The notes below the pieces were generated by a model. That model made no database searches. It was given only the letters and a program-made list of their open reading frames with translations, and had not been told where the DNA came from. From Thermoleophilia bacterium (lineage in GTDB: Bacteria; Actinomycetota; Thermoleophilia; RBG-16-64-13), in the NCBI GenBank assembly GCA_016929985.1, contig JAFGIH010000413.1, positions 1 to 6,842 of the forward strand: a DNA stretch of 6,842 nucleotides, written 5' to 3'. Position numbers and translations under genes: made by a program. Within the stretch, counting starts at the first letter, position 1. Each line of letters starts with the position of its first letter. Positions 1 through 6,159 of the stretch are shown piece after piece.

Positions 1-955
1 CCACCAACACGAACACTCCGGCCACACCGGGAGCGAACGGGATCAGCGCGGTGGCCAGCATCATGAGCAGTATCCCCGCCGCCATGACGGTCCCCTTCCC
101 CCACTTCCCCATCAGAGTGGCGCCGAAGGGCGCCCCGAGCAGCTGCGCCAACCCCAGGCCGGCCGTCAGGTAGGCGGCCATGGCAAGGCTGGTGCCCCGC
201 TGGTCTTGGAGAAACGAGGGAGTCCAAGTCAACACTCCTACGAAGAGGGCCATGGCGCCGATGTTGATGAGGACCAAGAGCAGCAGTCGTGGGTTGAGCG
301 CAACCACGCCGATCCCACGGAGCGTGCCGGCCCAGGTCACGCTCACCGGTACATCGCGCGGACGCACCCGCAACTCCCTCCGGCACAGTGAGAACAGCAC
401 CAGCACCGCCGCGATGCCGGCCGCGGCCAGGAAGACGGCTCGGTAGCCGGCCGCGGCCTGGACGCTCGGCATGACGAGCAGGGCCAGGAGCACACCGATC
501 CCCTGGCCACAGCCGAACACGCCCAGCGTCACCCCGTGATAGCGGCGGTCGACCGTTTGGGTCATGAGCATGGTGGCCACGGGCGGCGCCGCGCTCGCCC
601 CGATGCCTTGCAGCAGACGGGCGGCAAGGAACCACGGGTACGAAGCGGTGGCCGCGAACAAGACCAGACCGATGACGAACACGATGCCCGACGCGACCAG
701 CACGCGGCCACCCCAGCGGGCGGCGGCCACCCCCATGGGAAGAGCGCCGAGAGAGGTGGTCAGCATGAGCATGGAGGTGAGGAGCCCGATCTGCGAGGCC
801 GATAGCCCGAACTCGCCCTCCATCTCCGGCGCGACGATGGGCACCAGCGAGATGGCCATGCCGGTAACGATTACATACGACATGAGCGCCAGCCCTAGAA
901 AGAACGCGCTCCGTCTCGTCTGTGTAAGCTGAAACCCGCCCGCTTCTTCGCCCAC
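1..955 (-). CDS. Major facilitator superfamily (MFS) transporter, C-terminus cut by window edge
   Basis: A secondary transporter of the inner membrane; its substrate cannot be told from the sequence. The minus-strand frame is open from a GTG at 955 to the left edge, giving 318 residues of an expected roughly 400. Hydrophobic segments recur throughout (about residues 17-42, 56-78, 85-102, 106-130, 142-163, 171-190, 225-247, 258-280 and 288-308), consistent with the first 8-10 helices of a 12-helix MFS fold. The loop around residues 75-88 (GVAAARWGGR) resembles MFS motif A between helices 2 and 3, and RLLQGIGA at 113-120 fits the usual helix-4 motif. A charged loop at 191-205 (CRRELRVRPRD) matches the central cytoplasmic linker between the two halves. 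An AAGGAG site (960-965) lies 4 nt upstream of the GTG and decides the start. The gene begins 17 nt after the stop of the glycosyltransferase gene, so the two are probably cotranscribed. Confidence 0.92.
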   Translation of the reverse strand, partial: MGEEAGGFQLTQTRRSAFFLGLALMSYVIVTGMAISLVPIVAPEMEGEFGLSASQIGLLTSMLMLTTSLGALPMGVAAARWGGRVLVASGIVFVIGLVLFAATASYPWFLAARLLQGIGASAAPPVATMLMTQTVDRRYHGVTLGVFGCGQGIGVLLALLVMPSVQAAAGYRAVFLAAAGIAAVLVLFSLCRRELRVRPRDVPVSVTWAGTLRGIGVVALNPRLLLLVLINIGAMALFVGVLTWTPSFLQDQRGTSLAMAAYLTAGLGLAQLLGAPFGATLMGKWGKGTVMAAGILLMMLATALIPFAPGVAGVFVLV

Positions 956-972
956 CTATCTCCTTCGCCCGC

Positions 973-2130
973 TCATGTGGCCCCCGCACAGCATTGAATC
1001 TGCTCATCATACCGCTCAATGATGCGAGTCCAGTCGAAGCGGTCCACCCACATCCGCTGCTGCTCCTCCGGCCACGCCCGGGGACGCTGTAACGCCCGCG
1101 CCAGAGCGGGCGCCAACTCTCCCTCGTCATACAACACATCCTCGTGGGCCTCCGCCGGGATCAGCTCCGGATAGCTCAGCCGTTTGGGCAAGACCGGCCG
1201 GCAGCCGCAATAGACGGCTTCGGTCACCGCTACTCCGAAGAACTCGTGGATGGCGGTGGAGGCCACCACATCGGCGGCCCACAGCAGAGAGGCATAGCCG
1301 TCGCCGCCGGGCACGCGGCCCCAGTGGACGATGCGATCGGCCAGATGCGACTTCGCGCACAAGAATTCCTCCGTCGGCGTCCCCTGGTTCGGTCCGGCCA
1401 TCGCCAAACGGAACGGCACACCCTCGTTCTTCAGCGCCCCCAGCGCCTCAAAGAACCTCTCGGGGGCCTTGTCGTACTCCCAGCGCTGGTTCCAGAGCAA
1501 GAGCGGCCCCAGTGAGGGGTCTCCCCATCTTCCGCCGGTCGCCTCTTGGAGGGCCGTCTCGCGGTAACGGTCGAAGCGGCGCAGGTCGCAGCCCACCGGC
1601 AGCACCGCGCTCTTGGCCTCCAATTCTTGTGGGACCCAGGCCGGCACTTCATCGGGAAGCGAGGCAAACAGACCGGCGACGGCGTCCAGGAACTCCTTCC
1701 GGTGGTAGGCGCTATTGAAGAGAACGCGCCGCGCCGCCAGAGCCGACGTGATGTTCTTCAGTGCGTACCCCAGGTCGCGGTCTACTCCCGGCGGCAGCGG
1801 ATAGGTGAGTTGGTTCTCGTGGAAGTACAGCAGCACCGGCGTGCGGTCGAGGGGTGGGCCGGCCAGGGATAGGAAGGCGCCAAGATCGAGCATGTCTGTC
1901 GCCAGGAGCACGGTGGGCGCGGCTTGCTGAGCAACTTGGTGAGCGGCGGAGGCCGCGCGCGCCGCCAGGGTCACCGCCCCGCCGTGCATGCGCCATTTCC
2001 AGTGCCGTCCCGGCAAGGTGAAGAGCGTGAAAGCGTGTCGTGAACGCTCTGCGAGTGCGCGCAGGAAGTGCTTGTGTGAGCCGCCGAAATAGGGCTCGAC
2101 GGCCCACACTCTCTCAGCCGGTGTGCTCAC
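973..2130 (-). CDS. DUF3524 / GTDC1-like glycosyltransferase (tRNA-queuosine alpha-mannosyltransferase family)
   Basis: A GT-B fold, GT4-like glycosyltransferase. In animals this family (GTDC1, QTMAN) transfers mannose from GDP-mannose to queuosine in tRNA-Asp; the role of bacterial members is less clear, so the tRNA substrate here is inference. Numbered from GTG 2130 (385 aa), the N-terminal domain shows the family signatures VEPYFGGSHK (11-20), LPGRHWKWRM (39-48) and FHENQLTYP (103-111). The C-terminal half shows LLWNQRWEYDKAPE (211-224), a nucleotide-sugar site, and E296-FFGVAVT-E304, the E-x7-E pattern of GT4 enzymes, followed by GCRPVLPKRLSYPE. No signal peptide or membrane segment is seen, so it should be cytoplasmic. 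The start is uncertain: GTG codons at 2175, 2136, 2130 and 2109 are all in frame and none has a strong Shine-Dalgarno site. The family domain begins near VWAVEP, which favours 2130 or 2109. Starting at 2130 the gene overlaps the end of the upstream gene by 17 nt, which suggests translational coupling. Confidence 0.87.
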   Translation of the reverse strand: MSTPAERVWAVEPYFGGSHKHFLRALAERSRHAFTLFTLPGRHWKWRMHGGAVTLAARAASAAHQVAQQAAPTVLLATDMLDLGAFLSLAGPPLDRTPVLLYFHENQLTYPLPPGVDRDLGYALKNITSALAARRVLFNSAYHRKEFLDAVAGLFASLPDEVPAWVPQELEAKSAVLPVGCDLRRFDRYRETALQEATGGRWGDPSLGPLLLWNQRWEYDKAPERFFEALGALKNEGVPFRLAMAGPNQGTPTEEFLCAKSHLADRIVHWGRVPGGDGYASLLWAADVVASTAIHEFFGVAVTEAVYCGCRPVLPKRLSYPELIPAEAHEDVLYDEGELAPALARALQRPRAWPEEQQRMWVDRFDWTRIIERYDEQIQCCAGAT

Positions 2131-2623
2131 TTCCACCCACAGCGCCCAGCCAAGAGCGCACGACGTGCCATACACTCTCTCTGGACAGCAGCGCGTTCTG
2201 CCATACCCAGGGAACCATCCCGATCCCGTCGGTATCGCTGTCGCTCAACGGGGGTGAGAGGTAGAGTTCCAAGTTCACGTTCGGTCCTGTCAGGAAGGGA
2301 GCCCTGTGCTCCGCCTCAGCGTGGCTGACGCTCAGTGTGATAGCCGTCACGTCGGCGGCGGATGCAAGCATGACCGTGACGCCGGCGTATGTCACGTTGA
2401 CCCGGAAGACCGCTCTTTCGGTCAGGAAGACTGCATCGACCGCTGTTGGACGCCCGGCCTCACCTCCTATCAGGTTGTCGACATACGCGACGATGCGGGC
2501 GCTGCCCAACATCTCGGTAAGAACGCTGGCCAGGTACTCCCGAAACTCCACTTGCTCAGGGCCGTCTCCTCTAACCTGAGAGCAGGCGCTGAGAATGCCG
2601 TTGATGGAATCCTGCTCGGCCAT
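2114..2623 (-). CDS. Hypothetical protein, 169 aa, first gene of the glycosyltransferase/MFS operon
   Basis: I do not recognise a family. The ATG at 2623 is chosen over a GTG at 2641 because an AAAGGAG site (2631-2637) sits 7 nt upstream of it. The protein is soluble-looking, with no signal peptide and no membrane helix. The first 45 residues look helical and acidic (DSINGILSACSQ, EYLASVLTEML). The middle has alternating hydrophobic stretches that read as beta strands (RIVAYVDNLIGG, AVDAVFLTERAVFRVNV, GVTVMLASAADVTAITLS, NVNLELYLSPPL), and the end is helical with several Trp (PWVWQNALL, VWHVVRSWLG). The strand pattern could be a small beta-barrel such as a bacterial PH-like domain, but this is a weak guess. 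A good promoter lies 60-90 nt upstream and the 3' end overlaps the glycosyltransferase gene, so it may work with or regulate that enzyme. Codon use resembles its neighbours, which supports it as a real gene. Confidence 0.82.
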   Translation of the reverse strand: MAEQDSINGILSACSQVRGDGPEQVEFREYLASVLTEMLGSARIVAYVDNLIGGEAGRPTAVDAVFLTERAVFRVNVTYAGVTVMLASAADVTAITLSVSHAEAEHRAPFLTGPNVNLELYLSPPLSDSDTDGIGMVPWVWQNALLSRESVWHVVRSWLGAVGGSEHTG

Positions 2624-2682
2624 GGCTTGTCTCCTTTCCACCTAACCTGTTGGACGGGAGTGTTGATCGCCACCTTGATTCG

Positions 2683-2710
2683 AGTATAGGCCGCCTGCCG
2701 GAACGGTCAA
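2683..2710 (-). promoter_or_regulatory. Sigma70-type promoter for the leftward operon
   Basis: On the minus strand, TTGACC (2710-2705) and TATACT (2688-2683) are separated by 16 nt; each matches its consensus at 5 of 6 positions. Transcription would start near 2676, giving a leader of about 50 nt before the ATG at 2623. A tandem heptamer, AACGGTC AACGGTT on the plus strand (2702-2715), overlaps the -35 box and could be an operator. The assignment rests on consensus match and position only. Confidence 0.6.
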
Positions 2711-2805
2711 CGGTTACGTGGGCGCCGCAAGCGGACGGTGCCGGCGAAGACTCCAGTTTCCGCCCCACGTCGGACGGGTATCTATCCGCGGCGATAGCAA
2801 TTACA

Positions 2806-2811
2806 TATAAT
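2806..2811 (+). promoter_or_regulatory. Perfect TATAAT -10 box upstream of the dynamin-like gene
   Basis: TATAAT at 2806-2811 lies 41 nt before the ATG at 2853, in a short AT-rich patch inside otherwise GC-rich DNA. It predicts a start near 2818 and a leader of about 35 nt. No convincing -35 hexamer lies 16-18 nt upstream (the region 2782-2789 reads CTATCCGC) and there is no extended -10 TG, so the promoter may need an activator or an alternative sigma factor. An inverted repeat GGGGC-AC-GCCCC (2823-2834) follows in the leader. The region 2624-2852 between the two divergent genes holds only these regulatory elements as far as I can see. Confidence 0.5.
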
Positions 2812-2852
2812 GCAAGAGATGAGGGGCACGCCCCGTCACTCATGGAGCCGTG

Positions 2853-4589
2853 ATGCGCAAGAAGATCCTTACCGAGCAGCACGACCGGCTTCTGGCCGAA
2901 GAGCGGAGCCTGCTGGGCGACCTCCAGATGACGCTTGCGCGGCACGAAGCCGACCACGACGATCAGAAGGTCTTGGAGCGTTCGGTCCGCCAACTGGACG
3001 AGATGTTCCTCTTGGTGGTCGCGGGAGAGTTCAACTCTGGGAAGAGCGCCTTCATCAACGCTCTGCTGGGCGACCGGGTACTCGAAGAGGGCGTGACGCC
3101 CACCACCAGCCGCATCCATACGATCGCGTATGGGCCGCATCTGGCCCACGAGGTCGACACTGACGGCATCCAGCACGTCAAGGCTCCCATCGAGTTGCTG
3201 CGGGAAGTCGAGATGGTCGACACGCCGGGCACCAACGCCCTCGACCGCGAGCACGAGGCCATCACTCAGAGGTTCATCCCGCGTTCTGACCTCGTCCTCT
3301 TCGTCACCTCGGCCGACCGGGCCTTCACCGAGAGCGAGCGGGCCTTCATCGAGAAGATACGCAGTTGGGGCAAGAAGTTGGTCTTCATCATCAACAAAGC
3401 CGACCTCCTGCGCACCGAAGACGAGCGGCTGCAGATCGAGCACTTCGTCGCCGAGAACGCCCAGCGACTTCTGGGGTTCTCTCCCGATATCTTCTCCGTC
3501 TCCGCCCGCATGGCGCTGGAAGCCAGACTCGCCGGTCAGAACGACGGGGCCCTCATGAAGGAGAGCCGATTCCCGGCCCTGGAGACATACCTCGCGGAGA
3601 CTCTGGACCAGAGAGAACGCGTCAGGCTGAAGCTGCTCAATCCTCTAGGAGTGGGCCTCAGCCTCGCCGACAAGTACCGCACGGCCACCCAGGAACGCTT
3701 GGACATCCTGGCCGACGACATCGCGGCTCTTGACAGCATCGAGCACCAATTGGACCACTACCGCGAAGACCTCGGCCACGAGTTCTCGTTCCGGCTGACC
3801 GACGTAGACGGCGTGCTTCACGACATGGAGAAGCGCGGCCACGAGTTCCTGGACGAGACGGTACGGATCGGCCGCATCTTCGATCTCATCAAGAAGACCC
3901 GGGTCAAAGAGGAGTTCGAGCGCAAGGTGGTCGCAGACGCTCCGGCGAAGATCGAAGAGAAGGTGGATGCCATCATCGACTGGATGGTGAACTCCGAGCT
4001 CCGTCAATGGCAGACGCTCAATCAGTACCTCGCAGAGCGGCGGGCCCACCACGCGGGGCAGGTGATCGGCAACCTCGGCAACTTCGATAACGACCGCAAA
4101 CAACTCCTCGACACGATAGGCCGGGCCGCTCAGCGGACGGCCGATACGTACGAGCCCGATGTGGAGGCCGCCCGCCTCGCAGACTCGGTGCAGAACGCGG
4201 TGGCCGGTCTGGCGGTGGTGGAGGTGGGAGCGGTCGGCTTGGGCGCGACGGTGGCCATCCTTGCCTCGACCACACTGGTGGATGTCACGGGCATCCTTGC
4301 GGCGGGTTTCGTCGCGGCCATGGGGCTCTTCATCCTCCCAGCGCGGCGCGCCAGAGCCAAAACCGAGCTCAGCAAGAGTATCTCCGCCCTCAACTCAAGG
4401 CTGAGACAAGCGTTGGAAGAACAGTTCGACCATGAGAGCGAGCGCAGCCTGCTCCGCATCCGCGAGGCGGTGGCGCCCTATACCCGCTTCGTGCGCGCCG
4501 AGCGTGACAGGTTCACATCCATGCGGGAACAGATCGATGACGTCAAGGGCAAGATGCAAGGGCTGCGGCGACGCCTCGAAGAGCTCTAG
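2853..4589 (+). CDS. Dynamin-like GTPase (bacterial dynamin family)
   Basis: A large GTPase that probably binds and remodels the cytoplasmic membrane in a GTP-dependent way. All nucleotide motifs are visible in the 578-aa product: P-loop GEFNSGKS (58-65), switch I threonine in GVTPTTS (80-86), DTPG (123-126) and NKAD (181-184), with a possible SVSAR base-contact loop at 215-219. GEFNSGKS is the form typical of bacterial dynamins rather than of Era or Der GTPases. Residues 265-440 are charged and helical, as in the stalk of this family. A hydrophobic block at about 449-496, interrupted near 473-478, could form a membrane paddle or hairpin. A basic stretch (PARRARAK) and a C-terminal coiled coil (505-578) follow. 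It is somewhat shorter than the roughly 700-residue cyanobacterial protein, and only one GTPase domain is present, unlike the double DynA of Bacillus. The ATG at 2853 is preferred over the GTG at 2850 because GGAG (2844-2847) is 5 nt upstream of it. First gene of a three-gene unit. Confidence 0.92.
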   Translation: MRKKILTEQHDRLLAEERSLLGDLQMTLARHEADHDDQKVLERSVRQLDEMFLLVVAGEFNSGKSAFINALLGDRVLEEGVTPTTSRIHTIAYGPHLAHEVDTDGIQHVKAPIELLREVEMVDTPGTNALDREHEAITQRFIPRSDLVLFVTSADRAFTESERAFIEKIRSWGKKLVFIINKADLLRTEDERLQIEHFVAENAQRLLGFSPDIFSVSARMALEARLAGQNDGALMKESRFPALETYLAETLDQRERVRLKLLNPLGVGLSLADKYRTATQERLDILADDIAALDSIEHQLDHYREDLGHEFSFRLTDVDGVLHDMEKRGHEFLDETVRIGRIFDLIKKTRVKEEFERKVVADAPAKIEEKVDAIIDWMVNSELRQWQTLNQYLAERRAHHAGQVIGNLGNFDNDRKQLLDTIGRAAQRTADTYEPDVEAARLADSVQNAVAGLAVVEVGAVGLGATVAILASTTLVDVTGILAAGFVAAMGLFILPARRARAKTELSKSISALNSRLRQALEEQFDHESERSLLRIREAVAPYTRFVRAERDRFTSMREQIDDVKGKMQGLRRRLEEL

Positions 4590-4622
4590 CGGCCACGGGA
4601 AGGCTGGGATCAGCCAGATAAC

Positions 4623-4628
4623 AGGAGG
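4623..4628 (+). promoter_or_regulatory. Strong Shine-Dalgarno site that sets the start of the ferredoxin-fusion gene
   Basis: A full AGGAGG lies 8 nt before GTG 4637 but only 2 nt before the in-frame TTG 4631. The spacing favours the GTG, removing two residues from the longest reading of the frame. Confidence 0.7.
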
Positions 4629-4636
4629 TCTTGACT

Positions 4637-5362
4637 GTGAGTTCCAAAACCGACTACACGGCCGAGGAGTGGACGACACTGGTGCGGGCACCGCTACTCG
4701 CGGGCCTGTCGTTGACGCTTGCCGATCCGGGCGGCCCTATCGAGGCGGCCAAAGAGGCCATTGCCACAATGAAGATCATGACCGCTCCCGAGAGCGACGC
4801 GGAGTTGCTCGTCGCGGTCTCACAGGAAGCCAAGGACATGCTGGAGGCGCGAAAGAACCCCCTGGACGACTTCAGGCCTGACGCGTCGGCAGTCGGCGAG
4901 CAGGTCATCGATGAGATACGCAAAGTCGACAGCATCCTTACCGCCAAGGCCACGCCTCTGGAGACCGAAGCCTTCAGGCTGTGGCTGATGAGGGCGGCCC
5001 AGTCTGCCGCCGATGCCGCCAAGGAAGGTGGGTTCCTCGGATTCGGCGCCGTGCGGGTGAGCGAGGGCGAGCAACTCATGCTGGACAGGCTGAAGGCCGT
5101 TCTTGGAGGCTCTGCGCCGGGTCCCGGCGCCGGGATGGCCGATGAGGCCACACAGTCCAAGAGTGGAGAGAGTACCGGCGTGCCCAAGATCGACCTCGAG
5201 CTCTGCACGGGATGCGGCATCTGCGAAGACATCTGTCCGGCCGTCTTCGAGATCGGCGACGACGGCTATTCGCACGTGATCGACGACTACGGTTGCGACG
5301 GCGCCGGCTGCTGCCAAGAGGCCGTGGACGAGTGCCCCGAGGGCGCTATCACTATGGAGTGA
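4637..5362 (+). CDS. Uncharacterised helical domain fused to a C-terminal [4Fe-4S] ferredoxin domain
   Basis: The 241-aa product has two parts. Residues 1-157 form a mostly helical domain starting EEWTTLVRAPLLAGLSLTLAD, with a hallmark region WLMRAAQSAADAAKEGGFLG (116-135) followed by FGAVRVSEGEQ. I recall similar AAKEGGFLGFGG-type proteins of unknown function in cyanobacteria and other bacteria. A Gly/Pro/Ser-rich linker spans about 158-183. Residues 184-241 are a ferredoxin domain with C190-x2-C193-x2-C196-x3-C200-P and a closing C233-P. By analogy with single-cluster ferredoxins, C190, C193, C196 and C233 would bind one [4Fe-4S] cluster. C220, C225 and C226 are extra and do not form a second standard motif. 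No signal peptide or membrane helix is seen, so it should be cytoplasmic. The gene is 47 nt after the dynamin gene and 53 nt before the DUF937 gene. An internal ATG at 5134 has no clear ribosome site, so the fusion appears genuine. The electron partner is unknown. Confidence 0.9.
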   Translation: MSSKTDYTAEEWTTLVRAPLLAGLSLTLADPGGPIEAAKEAIATMKIMTAPESDAELLVAVSQEAKDMLEARKNPLDDFRPDASAVGEQVIDEIRKVDSILTAKATPLETEAFRLWLMRAAQSAADAAKEGGFLGFGAVRVSEGEQLMLDRLKAVLGGSAPGPGAGMADEATQSKSGESTGVPKIDLELCTGCGICEDICPAVFEIGDDGYSHVIDDYGCDGAGCCQEAVDECPEGAITME

Positions 5363-5415
5363 ACGTCTTGCCATCCGGCAGGGCTCACCACTATCGACTC
5401 CGGAAGGGGAGTGAT

Positions 5416-6126
5416 ATGGCAAGCATGATAGAAGAGATCCTGGCTCAGATCCCCGCTGAGGATCTCGCGGCCCAATTGGGCACCGACCCCGATGCGGCCA
5501 TGGAGGCGGCCCGCAAGGCCCTTCCGGCCTTGTTGGGAGGCCTTTCCAGCAACGTCTCCGCCGGAGGTGGCGACGCACTCGGCAACGCCGTTCTACGCGA
5601 CCACATGGGCAGTCTCCTCGACGATCCGAACCTTCTCCAGTCTCTCGATGCAGACGACGGGCAGAAGATCCTTGGGCACATCTTCGGCGACCAGAAAGAC
5701 CAGGTCGTCGATAGACTCGGCGCCACTTCACGCGCCGGCTCGGCCCTGTTCTCGAAACTCCTGCCCTTGCTGGCACCACTGGTGATGGCCTGGCTCGGCA
5801 AGAAGATGCTCGGCGCGTTCACCGGGGGCGCCGCCCAGGCCGACACCGGCCTCGCAGACAGCCAGGGCGGCTCGAGCGGTGGGCTGGGCGGACTCTTGGG
5901 CGGACTTGGCGGCCTCCTCGGAGGCGGCGGGGGCAGCGAGCCCAGCGCGAGCCAGAGCCTGCCCACCCAGGGTTCTTCCGGCGCGGGTGGGCTCGGCGGG
6001 CTGTTGGGGGGCCTCCTGGGCCGGGAAGTCGAAGACGGTAGGTTTTCCATGCCCGACATCGCCGATCTCTTCGACATCCTCGGAGGAGGCGCCTCCGAAG
6101 GAGACACCGGCTCCAACCAGCTGTGA
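5416..6126 (+). CDS. DUF937 (YidB-like) family protein with Gly/Leu-rich C-terminal repeats
   Basis: The 236-aa product carries a DUF937 domain at about residues 5-135. Recognisable parts are ILAQIPAEDLAAQLGTD (8-24), KALPALLGGLSSN (34-46), GSLLDDPNLLQSLDADDGQK (65-84), ILGHIFGDQKDQVVDRLG (85-102) and a hydrophobic segment SKLLPLLAPLVMAWLGKKML (113-132). The family is widespread and its function is not established. The C-terminal third is low-complexity: GGLGGLLGGLGGLLGGGGG (156-174) and GGLGGLLGGLLG (191-202), separated by a Ser/Pro/Gln-rich spacer, then a conserved-looking tail MPDIADLFDILGGG (212-225). The hydrophobic segment and Gly/Leu blocks could associate with membrane or self-assemble; this is inference. 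The ATG at 5416 follows AAGGGGAG (5404-5411). The frame is open further upstream but there it overlaps the ferredoxin coding region and encodes an arginine-rich stretch unlike the family. Last gene of the rightward unit; a strong hairpin follows. Confidence 0.92.
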   Translation: MASMIEEILAQIPAEDLAAQLGTDPDAAMEAARKALPALLGGLSSNVSAGGGDALGNAVLRDHMGSLLDDPNLLQSLDADDGQKILGHIFGDQKDQVVDRLGATSRAGSALFSKLLPLLAPLVMAWLGKKMLGAFTGGAAQADTGLADSQGGSSGGLGGLLGGLGGLLGGGGGSEPSASQSLPTQGSSGAGGLGGLLGGLLGREVEDGRFSMPDIADLFDILGGGASEGDTGSNQL

Positions 6127-6128
6127 CA

Positions 6129-6154
6129 GAAGGGCCGAGACAACCGGCCCCTTC
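6129..6154 (+). terminator. Imperfect hairpin just after the DUF937 stop codon
   Basis: GAAGGGCCG (6129-6137) can pair with CGGCCCCTTC (6145-6154) with a single bulged C, leaving a 7-nt loop. It begins two bases after the stop codon and precedes the stronger hairpin at 6160-6198. It has no T-tract of its own, so it may only protect the 3' end of the transcript or add to termination. Confidence 0.4.
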
Positions 6155-6159
6155 AGATA

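Noticed and set aside
180..932. Plus-strand open frames across the transporter region
   Set aside because: The minus strand reads as a continuous, strongly hydrophobic MFS protein; the plus-strand products are low-complexity shadows.
2571..3443. Long minus-strand open frame (290 codons) opposite the start of the dynamin gene
   Set aside because: It is the mirror of the strongly supported dynamin frame in GC-rich DNA, shows no recognisable domain, and covers the promoter region and the start of the 169-aa gene.
3130..3558. Second plus-strand frame inside the dynamin gene, rich in Ser, Arg and Thr
   Set aside because: It lies out of frame within a gene whose GTPase motifs are all intact, and its composition is that of a +1 shadow.
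5134..5362. Separate small ferredoxin gene starting at an internal ATG
   Set aside because: No ribosome site precedes this ATG and the upstream frame is continuous with a well-formed domain, so a fusion explains the sequence better.
5212..5415. N-terminal extension of the DUF937 frame
   Set aside because: It overlaps the ferredoxin domain, encodes an Arg-rich stretch absent from the family, and the ATG at 5416 has its own ribosome site.
4820..5779. Long minus-strand open frame (319 codons) opposite the ferredoxin fusion and DUF937 genes
   Set aside because: It spans two well-supported genes on the other strand and encodes an Arg/Gly/Pro-rich product typical of shadow frames.
5445..6143. Minus-strand open frame rich in Pro and Ser opposite the DUF937 gene
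   Set aside because: Its poly-Pro stretches are the antisense of the Gly/Leu repeats; there is no ribosome site or family match.
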